From Miniimonas arenae (GTDB lineage Bacteria; Actinomycetota; Actinomycetes; Actinomycetales; Beutenbergiaceae), in NCBI RefSeq assembly GCF_006351005.1, contig NZ_VENP01000022.1:1-48951 (forward strand): 48,951 bases of DNA, given 5' to 3'. Below, in pieces: positions 8,946 through 16,292 of the stretch; position 1 is the stretch's first letter, and each line of letters starts with the position of its first letter. The position numbers were made by a program, and so were the translations under genes. Under the pieces are notes generated by a model. It saw only the letters and a program-made list of their open reading frames with translations. It searched no databases and was not told the origin of the DNA.

Positions 8946-9707
8946 ATGCGCACGACGACCAGCCGACTGACCGCCGCCGCTGCCCTCGTCCTCGCGACCG
9001 CCGCGCTCACCGCGTGCGGCGGATCTGACGACACCCCCGTCGACACCCCTGCGACCTCCGAGGAGGCCGCCCCCGAGGAGACCGCCGAGAACGTCGACGC
9101 GGAGGCCAGCGAGGAGCCGAGTGAGGAGCCCACCGAGGCACCGACCGTCCTGTCCACCGCCTACGACGTCCAGGTCGCCGACCTCGGCGCCCCCGGCGAC
9201 ACCACCGCACCGGGCACCCCGCTCACGTTCGGCAAGCCCGCGTGGGTCAACCACACCGTCACGTACGACACCGAGACCACGGTCGGCGTCGGCCTCACCG
9301 TCCTCGAAGTCCGGGCGCTCGACCCGAGCATGTTCGACAGCTACTCCAACGCCGAGGAGTTCGCCGGCTACACGCCGTACGCGGTTGTGTTCCAGGCGCA
9401 GTTCCTCGCCGACGCCCCCGAGGGGTACGACCTCGAGGCCCCGGCGCTGTTCCCGATCAAGGAGGACGGCTCGAACGCCGAGTACCTCGTGAGCGGGATG
9501 TTCACCACCGCGTTCTCCTCCGCCAGCGACGAGTGCGGCCTCCAGCTCCCGCCCTACGACGAGACCACCCGCACGCTCGTGAGCTGCTTCGTCGGCCTCA
9601 CCAAGGACCTGCCGATCGTCGGCGCCAAGTACGACGGCGAGGACTACGGCGCGTTCATCGCCACGGAGGGCAACCAGTACGTGAGCAACCCGATCGTCTG
9701 GCGCTGA
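8946..9707 (+). CDS. secreted lipoprotein of unknown function
   Basis: A 253-residue protein with a signal peptide and lipobox LTAC; the lipidated Cys is residue 24. An acidic linker (about residues 28-62, rich in E, A, P and T) leads to a globular domain with two Cys residues (DECGLQLP and LVSCFVG) that could form a disulphide outside the cell. I do not recognise the domain; the compact beta-rich look resembles DUF4352-type lipoproteins, but this is not established. AAGGAG at 8931-8936 supports the ATG. A possible -10 (TATGTT, 8902-8907) would give a leader of about 30 nt. It ends at a strong hairpin terminator. Confidence 0.8.
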   Translation: MRTTTSRLTAAAALVLATAALTACGGSDDTPVDTPATSEEAAPEETAENVDAEASEEPSEEPTEAPTVLSTAYDVQVADLGAPGDTTAPGTPLTFGKPAWVNHTVTYDTETTVGVGLTVLEVRALDPSMFDSYSNAEEFAGYTPYAVVFQAQFLADAPEGYDLEAPALFPIKEDGSNAEYLVSGMFTTAFSSASDECGLQLPPYDETTRTLVSCFVGLTKDLPIVGAKYDGEDYGAFIATEGNQYVSNPIVWR

Positions 9708-9742
9708 GCCCGGAGGCTCGCCCTGCGTGGGCGAGCCACGCA

Positions 9743-9781
9743 CGACGGCGAGCCCACCTCCTCGAGGTGGGCTCGCCGTCG
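9743..9781. terminator. bidirectional hairpin terminator between lipoprotein and phoH
   Basis: A perfect 17-bp inverted repeat (9743-9759 with 9765-9781) with a 5-nt loop, lying between converging genes. The stem base is CGACGGCGAG/CTCGCCGTCG. There is no T-run on either side, as is usual in high-GC actinobacteria. Confidence 0.8.
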
Positions 9782-9820
9782 CGCGTCCCGGCCGAGGCGA
9801 GCGACCGGGCTGGTCGACCG

Positions 9821-11173
9821 CTACAGGTCGATCCCCTCCAGAAGCTCGGTGACGAGCGCCGCGACGGGCGAGCGCTCGGACCGCGTGAGGGTGACGTGGG
9901 CGAACAGCGGGTGGCCCTTGAGCGCCTCGATGACGGCGGCGACGCCGTCGTGCCGGCCCACCCGCAGGTTGTCGCGCTGCGCGACGTCGTGGGTGAGCAC
10001 CACGCGCGAGCTCTGCCCGATGCGCGAGAGCATCGTGAGGAGCACGTTGCGCTCGAGGGACTGCGCCTCGTCCACGATCACGAACGCGTCGTGCAGCGAG
10101 CGCCCGCGGATGTGGGTGAGCGGCAGGACCTCGAGCATCCCGCGGTCCATCACCTCCTCGACGACCTCGCTGGAGACCATCGCACCGAGCGTGTCGAAGA
10201 CCGCCTGCGCCCAGGGGTTCATCTTGTCGGCCTCGCTGCCGGGTAGGTAGCCCAGGTCCTGGCCGCCGACCGCGTAGAGCGGCCGGAACACCATGACCTT
10301 GCGCTGCTCGCGGCGCTCGAGCACGGCCTCGAGGCCGGCGCAGAGGGCGAGCGCGGACTTCCCCGTTCCGGCTCGACCCCCCAGCGACACGATCCCGATG
10401 CTCGGGTCCAGGAGCAGGTCGATCGCGATGCGCTGCTCGGCACTGCGGCCGTGCACGCCGAAGACGTCCCGGTCGCCGCGGACCAGCTGCACCTGCTTGT
10501 CCGGCGTGATCCGGCCCAGCGCGCTGCCCCGCGTGGAGTGCAGCACGAGGCCGGTGTGCACCGGCAGGTCGCGCAGTGGGCTGGGGTCGCGCATCTCGGC
10601 GACGGCGAGGCGCTCGCCGCCCCACAGCGCCGCCAGCTCGGCCTCGTCGACGTCGGCCTGGACCATGCCGGACCAGCCGACCTCCACCGGCTGCATCGCG
10701 CGGTACTCCTGCGCCTGGATGCCGACCGAGGACGCCTTGACGCGCATCGGGAGGTCCTTGCTCACCACGACGACGCGGTGCCCCTCGGACGAGAGGTTCG
10801 CCGCGACCGACAGGATGCGCGTGTCGTTGTCGCCCAGGCGCATCCCCGAGGGCAGCACCGTGGGGTCGGAGTGGTTGAGCTCGACCCGCAGCGTCCCGCC
10901 GGCATCACCCACCGGGACGGGCCGGTCCAGCCGGCCGTGCGTGACGCGCAGGTCGTCCAGGGCGCGCAGCGCGCTCCGGGCGAAGTAGCCGAGCTCGGGG
11001 TGGTGACGCTTCCCCTCCAGCTCGGTGACCACGACGACGGGCAGGACCACGTCGTGCTCCGCGAAGCGGAACATCGCGCGCGGGTCCGAGAGGAGGACCG
11101 AGGTGTCGAGCACGTACGTGATGCGCGGCACCTCCTCCCCCGTCGTCGGGTCGATGGTGGTGCCTTCGCTCAC
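9821..11173 (-). CDS. PIN-PhoH fusion ATPase (PhoH2 type)
   Basis: A 450-residue two-domain protein. The N-terminal PIN nuclease domain starts with [13 protein letters not shown] (acidic residue Asp23), with further acidic residues in [16 protein letters not shown] and LGDNDTRIL. The PhoH helicase-like ATPase domain has Walker [15 protein letters not shown] (about residues 262-275) and Walker [15 protein letters not shown]. In mycobacteria the equivalent PhoH2 is reported to be an RNA helicase/ribonuclease. The GTG at 11173 has GGAGGGAG 5 nt upstream. A 44-codon leaderless ORF ends 36 nt upstream (see 11210-11344). The protein is probably cytosolic. Confidence 0.93.
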   Translation of the reverse strand: MSEGTTIDPTTGEEVPRITYVLDTSVLLSDPRAMFRFAEHDVVLPVVVVTELEGKRHHPELGYFARSALRALDDLRVTHGRLDRPVPVGDAGGTLRVELNHSDPTVLPSGMRLGDNDTRILSVAANLSSEGHRVVVVSKDLPMRVKASSVGIQAQEYRAMQPVEVGWSGMVQADVDEAELAALWGGERLAVAEMRDPSPLRDLPVHTGLVLHSTRGSALGRITPDKQVQLVRGDRDVFGVHGRSAEQRIAIDLLLDPSIGIVSLGGRAGTGKSALALCAGLEAVLERREQRKVMVFRPLYAVGGQDLGYLPGSEADKMNPWAQAVFDTLGAMVSSEVVEEVMDRGMLEVLPLTHIRGRSLHDAFVIVDEAQSLERNVLLTMLSRIGQSSRVVLTHDVAQRDNLRVGRHDGVAAVIEALKGHPLFAHVTLTRSERSPVAALVTELLEGIDL

Positions 11174-11209
11174 GGGGGCTCCCTCCGGCGCGCGGACGCG
11201 CCTGGTGGA

Positions 11210-11344
11210 TCAGTCCCGTCCGGCGCGAGGCCGGAGGGGACCTGGCGAGGTGGGGGCGGTCGGCCGCTGGGGCCGGCGGCCCCTGCCGTCGCAGCGGAGC
11301 TGCTTCAAGGTGGCCTCCCGGCGACCGGCGTAGGTACCGGTCAC
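11210..11344 (-). CDS. candidate leaderless small ORF upstream of phoH (44 aa)
   Basis: GTG at 11344 is preceded by TAGCGT ending 7 nt upstream (plus-strand 11352-11357), the same leaderless promoter geometry used by larger genes here. The frame runs 44 codons to TGA at 11210, 36 nt before the phoH GTG. The product is basic (many Arg, two Lys, one Cys), begins MTGTYAGRREATLKQLRCD and becomes Pro/Arg-rich at the end. A second TAGCGT lies at 11361-11366. It could be a PhoAT-like partner of PhoH2, a leader peptide or chance. No other gene fits this roughly 300-bp gap. Confidence 0.5.
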   Translation of the reverse strand: MTGTYAGRREATLKQLRCDGRGRRPQRPTAPTSPGPLRPRAGRD

Positions 11345-11472
11345 GTCTCGCACGCTAGGCACGCTACGGATCCGCGCTCGGCTCCGACACGCGCCTGCAC
11401 GAGATGTCACGCAGTGTTCACATTCGTGCGCGGCGGTGGGGTGGGCGTGGGGCGGCGACGGCGCGGCGCGCC

Positions 11473-12243
11473 TCAGCGCCCGAGGCGGCGCTCGCGCGTC
11501 GTGTAGGACCGCACGGCGCGCAGGAAGTCCACCCGCCGGAAGTCCGGCCAGTAGGCCTCGCAGAAGTAGAACTCGGTGTGCACGCTCTGCCAGAGCAGGA
11601 AGCCGCCGATCCGCTGCTCGCCGGACGTGCGGATCACGAGGTCCGGATCGGGCTGCCCCTTGGTGTAGAGGTGCGCGGCGATCTCCTCCACCGTGAGGCT
11701 CTGCGCGACCTGCTCGACCGACTCCCCGCGCGCGCCGTGCTCGCTCAGGAGCGAGCGCACCGCGTCCGCGATCTCCTGCCGCCCGCCGTACCCGACGGCG
11801 ACGTTGACCGTCATCCCCTCGACGTCCGCCGTGAGCGCCTCCGCCGCGCGCAGCCGCTCGGCCGTGCTCTCCGGGAGAAGCTCGAGCGCGCCGAGTGCGT
11901 GGATGCGCCAGCGTCGCGACGTCGCGAGGCCGGCGACCGCCTCCTCGATGATCGTCACCAGGTCGCTCAGCTCCTGCGGGTCGCGGCGCAGGTTGTCGGT
12001 CGAGAGCATCCAGAGCGTGACGACCCCGACCCCGATCTGGTCCGCCCAGCCGAGCACGTCGACGATCTTCTCGGCACCCGCCCGGTGGCCGTGCGCGGGC
12101 GGCGCGGCGACCTGCCGGGCCCAGCGGCGGTTGCCGTCCATCATGATGCCGATGTGGTGCGGGACCTCGGCCGTACGCAGCGCACGCTGCAGGCGCCGCT
12201 CGTACAGGCCGTACAGCGCCCGGTCCACGATGCTCTCGGCCAC
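11473..12243 (-). CDS. uppS: isoprenyl (polyprenyl diphosphate) transferase, UppS family
   Basis: A 256-residue cis-prenyltransferase that condenses isopentenyl diphosphate with an allylic primer to make polyprenyl diphosphates for cell-wall carrier lipids. The conserved block HIGIMMDGNRRWAR contains the catalytic Asp36. GHRAGAEKI and the C-terminal RTSGEQRIGGFLLWQS and EFYF regions are also conserved. Actinobacteria often have two such enzymes with different chain lengths; which this is cannot be told by eye. The GTG at 12243 has AGGAGAGG upstream. It is divergent from trhA, with a 378-bp regulatory gap. Confidence 0.93.
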   Translation of the reverse strand: MAESIVDRALYGLYERRLQRALRTAEVPHHIGIMMDGNRRWARQVAAPPAHGHRAGAEKIVDVLGWADQIGVGVVTLWMLSTDNLRRDPQELSDLVTIIEEAVAGLATSRRWRIHALGALELLPESTAERLRAAEALTADVEGMTVNVAVGYGGRQEIADAVRSLLSEHGARGESVEQVAQSLTVEEIAAHLYTKGQPDPDLVIRTSGEQRIGGFLLWQSVHTEFYFCEAYWPDFRRVDFLRAVRSYTTRERRLGR

Positions 12244-12621
12244 CCGACCCTCTCCTGTCGCCCTGTGCGGCTCGCCCGCGCCGTCCGTCCGCGCTCGTTC
12301 GTCGCACGTACTCGCGCGTCGTCCTGGCCGAGTCCTGCCTCGCCGTCCCGCGACAAACTACCCCGCTACTCGAGGCCGCGCCGCGCGGTCCGCGCCCGTG
12401 CCGCACGCGGTCGCTCCGCATGCTCACCATCTCGTCACGGGTCGACCACGTCAGGGGCGGACGGTCCCACCGTCACGAACCTACGGTGCGGTAACCTACG
12501 GTGACGTAACCACGCGCCGCCCGTGCGCCGTGGCCGCACCGAACGCATGACGGCGACAGGGCCGCGGGCGCCGACGGCGAACCGCCCTCGGCCGCGCGAC
12601 GGCGACGAGCCAGGAGGTGGG
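12244..12621. other. uppS-trhA divergent intergenic region
   Basis: Apart from the ACCTACGGT direct repeats at 12479-12511 I see only a weak minus-strand -10 candidate (TAGTTT, 12355-12360) for uppS. The frame of trhA is open through 12523-12621, but the better Shine-Dalgarno lies at 12611. No RNA gene is visible. Confidence 0.5.
12479..12511 (+). promoter_or_regulatory. ACCTACGGT direct repeat and near-palindrome upstream of trhA
   Basis: ACCTACGGT occurs at 12479-12487 and again at 12494-12502, 15 nt apart, that is about 1.5 helical turns. The second copy overlaps GGTGACGTAACC (12500-12511), an almost perfect 12-nt palindrome. TACGGT (12497-12502) would also serve as a -10 box with a start near 12509. 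A regulator overlapping the promoter is likely; its identity is unknown. Confidence 0.5.
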
Positions 12622-13356
12622 ATGACGCGCGTGAGCGACCCCCAGCACGAGCAGGACGAGCGGCGCCCGCAGCGACCGCAGCGCCCGACCGTCGAGTCCG
12701 CCGTCGAGCAGCTCGCGGCCGCGGTCAAGCCGCGCCTGCGCGGCTGGATCCACGCCGGGATGACGCCGTTCGCGATCGCCGTCGGCGTCACGCTCGTGGC
12801 GATCTCGCCCACGCCCGCGGCGCGCTGGAGCACGCTCGTCTTCGGGCTCGCGACGACGATCCTGTTCGGCGCGAGCGCCGTCTACCACCGCGGTACGTGG
12901 TCCCCGCGCACCCTGGCGATCCTGCGCCGGATCGACCACTCGAACATCTTCCTCGTCATCGCCGGCACCTACACGCCCCTCGTGGTGCTCCTGCTGCCGA
13001 CGCCGACCGCGAGGACCCTCCTCCTCGTGGTCTGGGCGGGAGCGCTCGTCGGCATCGCCCTGCGCGTGTTCTGGCTCTCCGCCCCCCGCTGGCTCTACGT
13101 CCCGATCTACCTGGCGCTCGGCTGGGTCGCCGTGGCGTTCCTGCCGTCCTTCTACCGCTCGGGCGGCCCAGCCGTGATGTGGCTGGTCATCGGCGGTGGG
13201 CTCGCCTACACCCTCGGCGCGGTGGTGTACGCGCTCAAGCGCCCCAACCCGAGCCCGCGGTGGTTCGGCTTCCACGAGATCTTCCACGTCGGCACGCTGC
13301 TCGGGTACACGTGCCACGCGATCGCGATCTTCATCACGGTGCTCGCGCTGCGCTGA
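12622..13356 (+). CDS. trhA: hemolysin III / TrhA (PAQR) family membrane protein
   Basis: A 244-residue protein with seven predicted membrane helices after a polar N-terminus of about 45 residues. PAQR-family marks are visible: RGWIHAGMTPFAI, SAVYHRGTW, RIDHSNIFLVIAGTYTP and the C-terminal FHEIFHVGTLLGYTCHAIAI, whose His residues form the metal site of the family. TrhA proteins influence membrane fluidity and lipid homeostasis; true haemolytic activity is doubtful. The ATG at 12622 has AGGAGGTGGG directly upstream; alternatives at 12523 and 12547 lack this. An operator-like repeat precedes it. Confidence 0.9.
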   Translation: MTRVSDPQHEQDERRPQRPQRPTVESAVEQLAAAVKPRLRGWIHAGMTPFAIAVGVTLVAISPTPAARWSTLVFGLATTILFGASAVYHRGTWSPRTLAILRRIDHSNIFLVIAGTYTPLVVLLLPTPTARTLLLVVWAGALVGIALRVFWLSAPRWLYVPIYLALGWVAVAFLPSFYRSGGPAVMWLVIGGGLAYTLGAVVYALKRPNPSPRWFGFHEIFHVGTLLGYTCHAIAIFITVLALR

Positions 13357-13676
13357 GCCGTCCCCGCACACCCGGGTCGCGCTGCTCCACACTGGCCGGG
13401 TGCGACGGGGTCGGGTCGTGACACGCGGTCGGGCCGTGACACGGTGTGACGCGAGAGCGACTCACCCTCACGCCGCAGCGACTCGCCTCGCGACACCGCC
13501 CGAACGCCTGACGTTGACCTGCAGCAACGCCCGGACGACCGACGCGGAGGCACGCCCAGTCGCTCTCCGGTCACGCCCAGTCGCTCTCCCGTCACGGCGG
13601 ACCAGCGCCCGACGGCGACCGAAGCGCCGAGCGCTCGGGTCGCCTACGCTCGCCTCACCGAGCGACGGAGGCAGCA
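13357..13676. repeat. trhA-PPK2 intergenic region made of short degenerate repeats
   Basis: There is no gene. GGTCGGG(T/C)CGTGACACG occurs at 13409 and 13427 (18-nt period). CACGCCCAGTCGCTCTCC occurs at 13551-13568 and 13572-13589 (21-nt period). An inverted GAGAGCGACT copy lies near 13453. Only the last about 60 bp would be promoter space for the PPK2 gene. Confidence 0.6.
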
Positions 13677-14831
13677 GTGGCGCAGAGCACCGCATCGAAG
13701 AAGGCCGCCAAGGCCAAGGGCAAGACCGGTAAGAACGGCAAGCCCGAGAAGGCGAAGAACGGCAAGGCCGGCATGTCGAAGACCGAGCCCGACAAGGCCG
13801 AGGAGGCCAAGCCCTCGAAGGGCAGGCGGCCCGGGCCCGACAAGCCTGCGCCGGACAAGAGCACGGCCGCCAAGGCCACCAAGGCCACCAAGCCCGAACC
13901 CACGGACGCGGTCGAGCCCGACGTGTACACCGCGGACCCGGTCGAGGTCACCCGGGAGGGCGCGAAGGACTGGTCCGAGCCGGTCGGCCCGCTCCTGCGC
14001 CCGGGCGACGGGTTCGACCTCGCGACGTTCGACGCCGGCGCCACCCCGGGCTGGGACGGCTCGGAGAAGGACGCCGAGCGGCGGATGGCAGCGCTCGGCG
14101 AGGAGCTGTCCGAGCTCCAGGAGCGGCTGTACGCCGAGGGCCGCTCCGGCGGGTCTCGATCGGTCCTGCTGGTGCTGCAGGGCCTGGACACCTCGGGCAA
14201 GGGCGGTATCGCGCGCCACGTGCTCGGCATGGTCGATCCTCAGGGCGTCGCACTGCGCTCGTTCGGCGTGCCGACCCTCCAGGAGCGTGAGCACCACTTC
14301 CTCTGGCGCATCCGCAACGCGCTTCCGCCCACCGGGCGCATCGGCCTCTTCGACCGCTCGCACTACGAGGACGTCCTCGTGGCGGTGGTCGACGAGCTCG
14401 CACCGCCGGAGGAGCTCGACGCCCGCTACGGCGAGATCAACGACTTCGAGGCCGAGCTCGCGGGCAGCGGCACCACGATCGTGAAGGTCGCGCTCGTGAT
14501 CTCGCCGCAGGAGCAGTACGACCGCCTGCACGAGCGGCTCGAGCGCCCCGACAAGCACTGGAAGTTCTCGGTCGGCGACCTCGCGACGCGCGCCAAGTGG
14601 CCGCAGTACACGCAGGCATACCAGCGCGTGTTCGACCGGACCTCCACCGAGGGTGCGCCCTGGCACGTCGTGCCCGCCGACAACAAGTGGTTCAGCCGCC
14701 TCGTCGTCACCGAGCTGCTCACGCAGGCGCTGCGCGACCTCAACCTTGGCTGGCCCGTCGCCGACTTCGACGTCGACGCCGCCCGCGCCGCGCTCGAGGA
14801 GACGAAGGACCAGGGCACGACGGCGAGCTGA
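13677..14831 (+). CDS. polyphosphate kinase 2 family protein with basic N-terminal extension
   Basis: A 384-residue protein. The PPK2 domain (about residues 100-370) has Walker A GLDTSGKGG near residue 170, FDRSHYEDVL and the lid region FERPDKHWKF-like LERPDKHWKFSVGDL. Single-domain PPK2s move phosphate between polyphosphate and (d)NMP/NDP. The first about 85 residues are Lys/Ala/Pro-rich and histone H1-like (repeats of KAKGK, KNGK, KATKATK) and are not part of the enzyme fold. GTG at 13677 has GGAGG at 13667. The window also encodes Ppx, so polyphosphate turnover is represented twice. Confidence 0.9.
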   Translation: MAQSTASKKAAKAKGKTGKNGKPEKAKNGKAGMSKTEPDKAEEAKPSKGRRPGPDKPAPDKSTAAKATKATKPEPTDAVEPDVYTADPVEVTREGAKDWSEPVGPLLRPGDGFDLATFDAGATPGWDGSEKDAERRMAALGEELSELQERLYAEGRSGGSRSVLLVLQGLDTSGKGGIARHVLGMVDPQGVALRSFGVPTLQEREHHFLWRIRNALPPTGRIGLFDRSHYEDVLVAVVDELAPPEELDARYGEINDFEAELAGSGTTIVKVALVISPQEQYDRLHERLERPDKHWKFSVGDLATRAKWPQYTQAYQRVFDRTSTEGAPWHVVPADNKWFSRLVVTELLTQALRDLNLGWPVADFDVDAARAALEETKDQGTTAS

Positions 14832-14863
14832 CCTCCCGGCGTCGGCGCCACCCGGCGCGGCGC

Positions 14864-14956
14864 GGGTGAGTCGTGCGCGCCGGTCCGTCGCCCGGGTGAC
14901 GGCCGATCCCGTGGGGTCAGTCGCCGCGCGGGTCAATCGTCCCCCGCGGTCAGTCG
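14864..14956. repeat. degenerate GGTCAGTCG tandem units
   Basis: Between the PPK2 and nitrilase genes, GGT(C/G)A(G/A)TCG recurs at about 14865, 14915, 14931 and 14948, with 16-17 nt between the last three. The last copy runs into the end of the nitrilase gene. It resembles the CAGTC-containing units at 13551 and 20840. Confidence 0.45.
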
Positions 14957-15867
14957 GTCGCGCGCTCGGCGGGCACCACGCGGTAGCGCCGGTGTGCCAG
15001 CACGGGGACCCGCTCGCGCACGGCCCGCAGCTGCGCGAGGTCGACGTCCGCCGTGAGCACGTGCGTGTCGGACGGGGCGCCGTCGTCCTCGCCGACCGCG
15101 GAGACAAGCACCGCCCCGGTCGGGTCCACCACGGCGCTGGCGCCGACGCGCCCGGGCCCGCCCTGGCTCGCGAGCGCCAGGTAGGCCGTCGTCTCGATGG
15201 CCCGGGCCCGCGTCAGCACGGAGAGCTGCTCGACCTTGCCGGGCCCGCTCGCCCACGCGGCGCCCACGGCCACGACGTCGGGCGGCCGTGGCGGCTCGGT
15301 CGCCGCGTCCGCTTCCCCGGCCCGTGCCGGTGTGGCGGCACCGTCCGCGAGGTCGAGCAGGGCGCGGACGGACTCGGGGAACCGCAGGTCGTAGCACGTC
15401 ACCACGCCGAGCCGGAGCGACGCGTCGCCGCACGGCACGTCGAGCACGAGCGGGCGGGCCGGGTCGCCGGCGTCGAGCAGGTCCGACTCACGCGCCCCGA
15501 ACGCGTCGTAGCGGTGCACCTTGGCGTAGCGCCCGAGCTCGGCGCCGTCCGGACCCACGACGACGGTGACGTTGAGCGCACGGCCCTCCTGCGCCGTCGG
15601 GAGCACGACCCCCGCGACCACGGTGACGCCGCACGCCGTGGCGACCTCGCGCAGGGCGGCGAGGAACGGGCCGTCGTCCGGCTCGGCGAGGGCGGGCACG
15701 AGCCGCGCCTCCCAGCCCGACGCGTACTCGGGCAGCACGACGAGCCGGGCGCCCTCCGCGGCCGCCTCCCGCACGGCGCGTACCGCCTCGGCTCGCGCGG
15801 CCGCCCGACCCGCCGGCTCGGCGCCGTGGTCGGCCGACAGCTGCACGACGGCGAGGCGCACCCTCAC
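14950..15867 (-). CDS. carbon-nitrogen hydrolase (nitrilase superfamily)
   Basis: A 305-residue amidase-fold enzyme with the full catalytic triad visible: Glu47 in VLPEYASG, Lys116 in RYAKVHRYD and Cys158 in VVTCYDLRFPE. It hydrolyses a C-N bond, most likely an amide; the substrate is not evident (the branch includes omega-amidase and deaminated-glutathione amidase). An Ala/Pro-rich insert follows the Cys segment (about residues 172-194). Its GTG at 15867 overlaps the stop of the membrane protein upstream, making it the last gene of the mca operon. Association with mca hints at thiol or conjugate metabolism, but that is inference. Confidence 0.9.
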   Translation of the reverse strand: MRVRLAVVQLSADHGAEPAGRAAARAEAVRAVREAAAEGARLVVLPEYASGWEARLVPALAEPDDGPFLAALREVATACGVTVVAGVVLPTAQEGRALNVTVVVGPDGAELGRYAKVHRYDAFGARESDLLDAGDPARPLVLDVPCGDASLRLGVVTCYDLRFPESVRALLDLADGAATPARAGEADAATEPPRPPDVVAVGAAWASGPGKVEQLSVLTRARAIETTAYLALASQGGPGRVGASAVVDPTGAVLVSAVGEDDGAPSDTHVLTADVDLAQLRAVRERVPVLAHRRYRVVPAERATD

Positions 15868-16292
15868 GGCTCCTCCCGCCGCTCCTTCGTGCTCGCGGGC
15901 GCGTCGGCCACGGGCGCATCGGCCACGGGCGCATCGGCCACGGGCGCATCGGCGACGGGCGCGTCGGCCGCGTCGGCGACGCGGACCACGTCACCCGAGC
16001 CGTCCGCGCCGGTGACGATCCCAGCGCCGGCACCCGAGCCGGCCTGCGCCGGGCCACCCTCGGACCGCCCGCCCGACGCGGCGCGCTCCGCGAGGAGCTG
16101 CTCGTCGGCGAGGCGCTGCTCGGCGTTCTGCGCGCGGCGCAGGTGCTTGATGAAGGAGCGGATGAGCACGAGCAGCGCGAGCGCCAGCGCGAACGTCACG
16201 ACGAACCCGAGCAGGCCGGGGGTGACCTCGTCCGGGTCGGGCGCGGTGTCCGCGAGCACGAGGCCGACGGCGAGCACGCCTGCCCCGGCCAT
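15864..16292 (-). CDS. small two-helix membrane protein with Asp-Ala-Pro-Val-Ala repeat tail
   Basis: A 142-residue protein of unknown function. Two hydrophobic helices (residues 2-16 and about 28-46) are followed by a basic/amphipathic segment (FIKHLRRAQNAEQRLADEQ). A disordered tail contains four to five copies of the pentapeptide ADAPV, encoded by a 15-bp tandem repeat. Its ATG shares its A with the mca stop, and its stop overlaps the nitrilase start, so the three are co-translated. Small membrane proteins next to mca are common in actinobacteria, but the role is unknown. Confidence 0.75.
   Translation of the reverse strand: MAGAGVLAVGLVLADTAPDPDEVTPGLLGFVVTFALALALLVLIRSFIKHLRRAQNAEQRLADEQLLAERAASGGRSEGGPAQAGSGAGAGIVTGADGSGDVVRVADAADAPVADAPVADAPVADAPVADAPASTKERREEP
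15901..15969. repeat. 15-bp in-frame tandem repeat
   Basis: About 4.6 copies of a 15-nt unit (GCATCGGCCACGGGC and close variants) at 15901-15915, 15916-15930, 15931-15945, 15946-15960 and partly 15961-15969. Two adjacent copies are identical, which favours slippage. The unit encodes ADAPV on the minus strand. Confidence 0.9.

Noticed and set aside
15901-15969. CRISPR-like repeat array
   Set aside because: The units are contiguous 15-mers without spacers and encode a peptide repeat. No other CRISPR or cas signal was seen.
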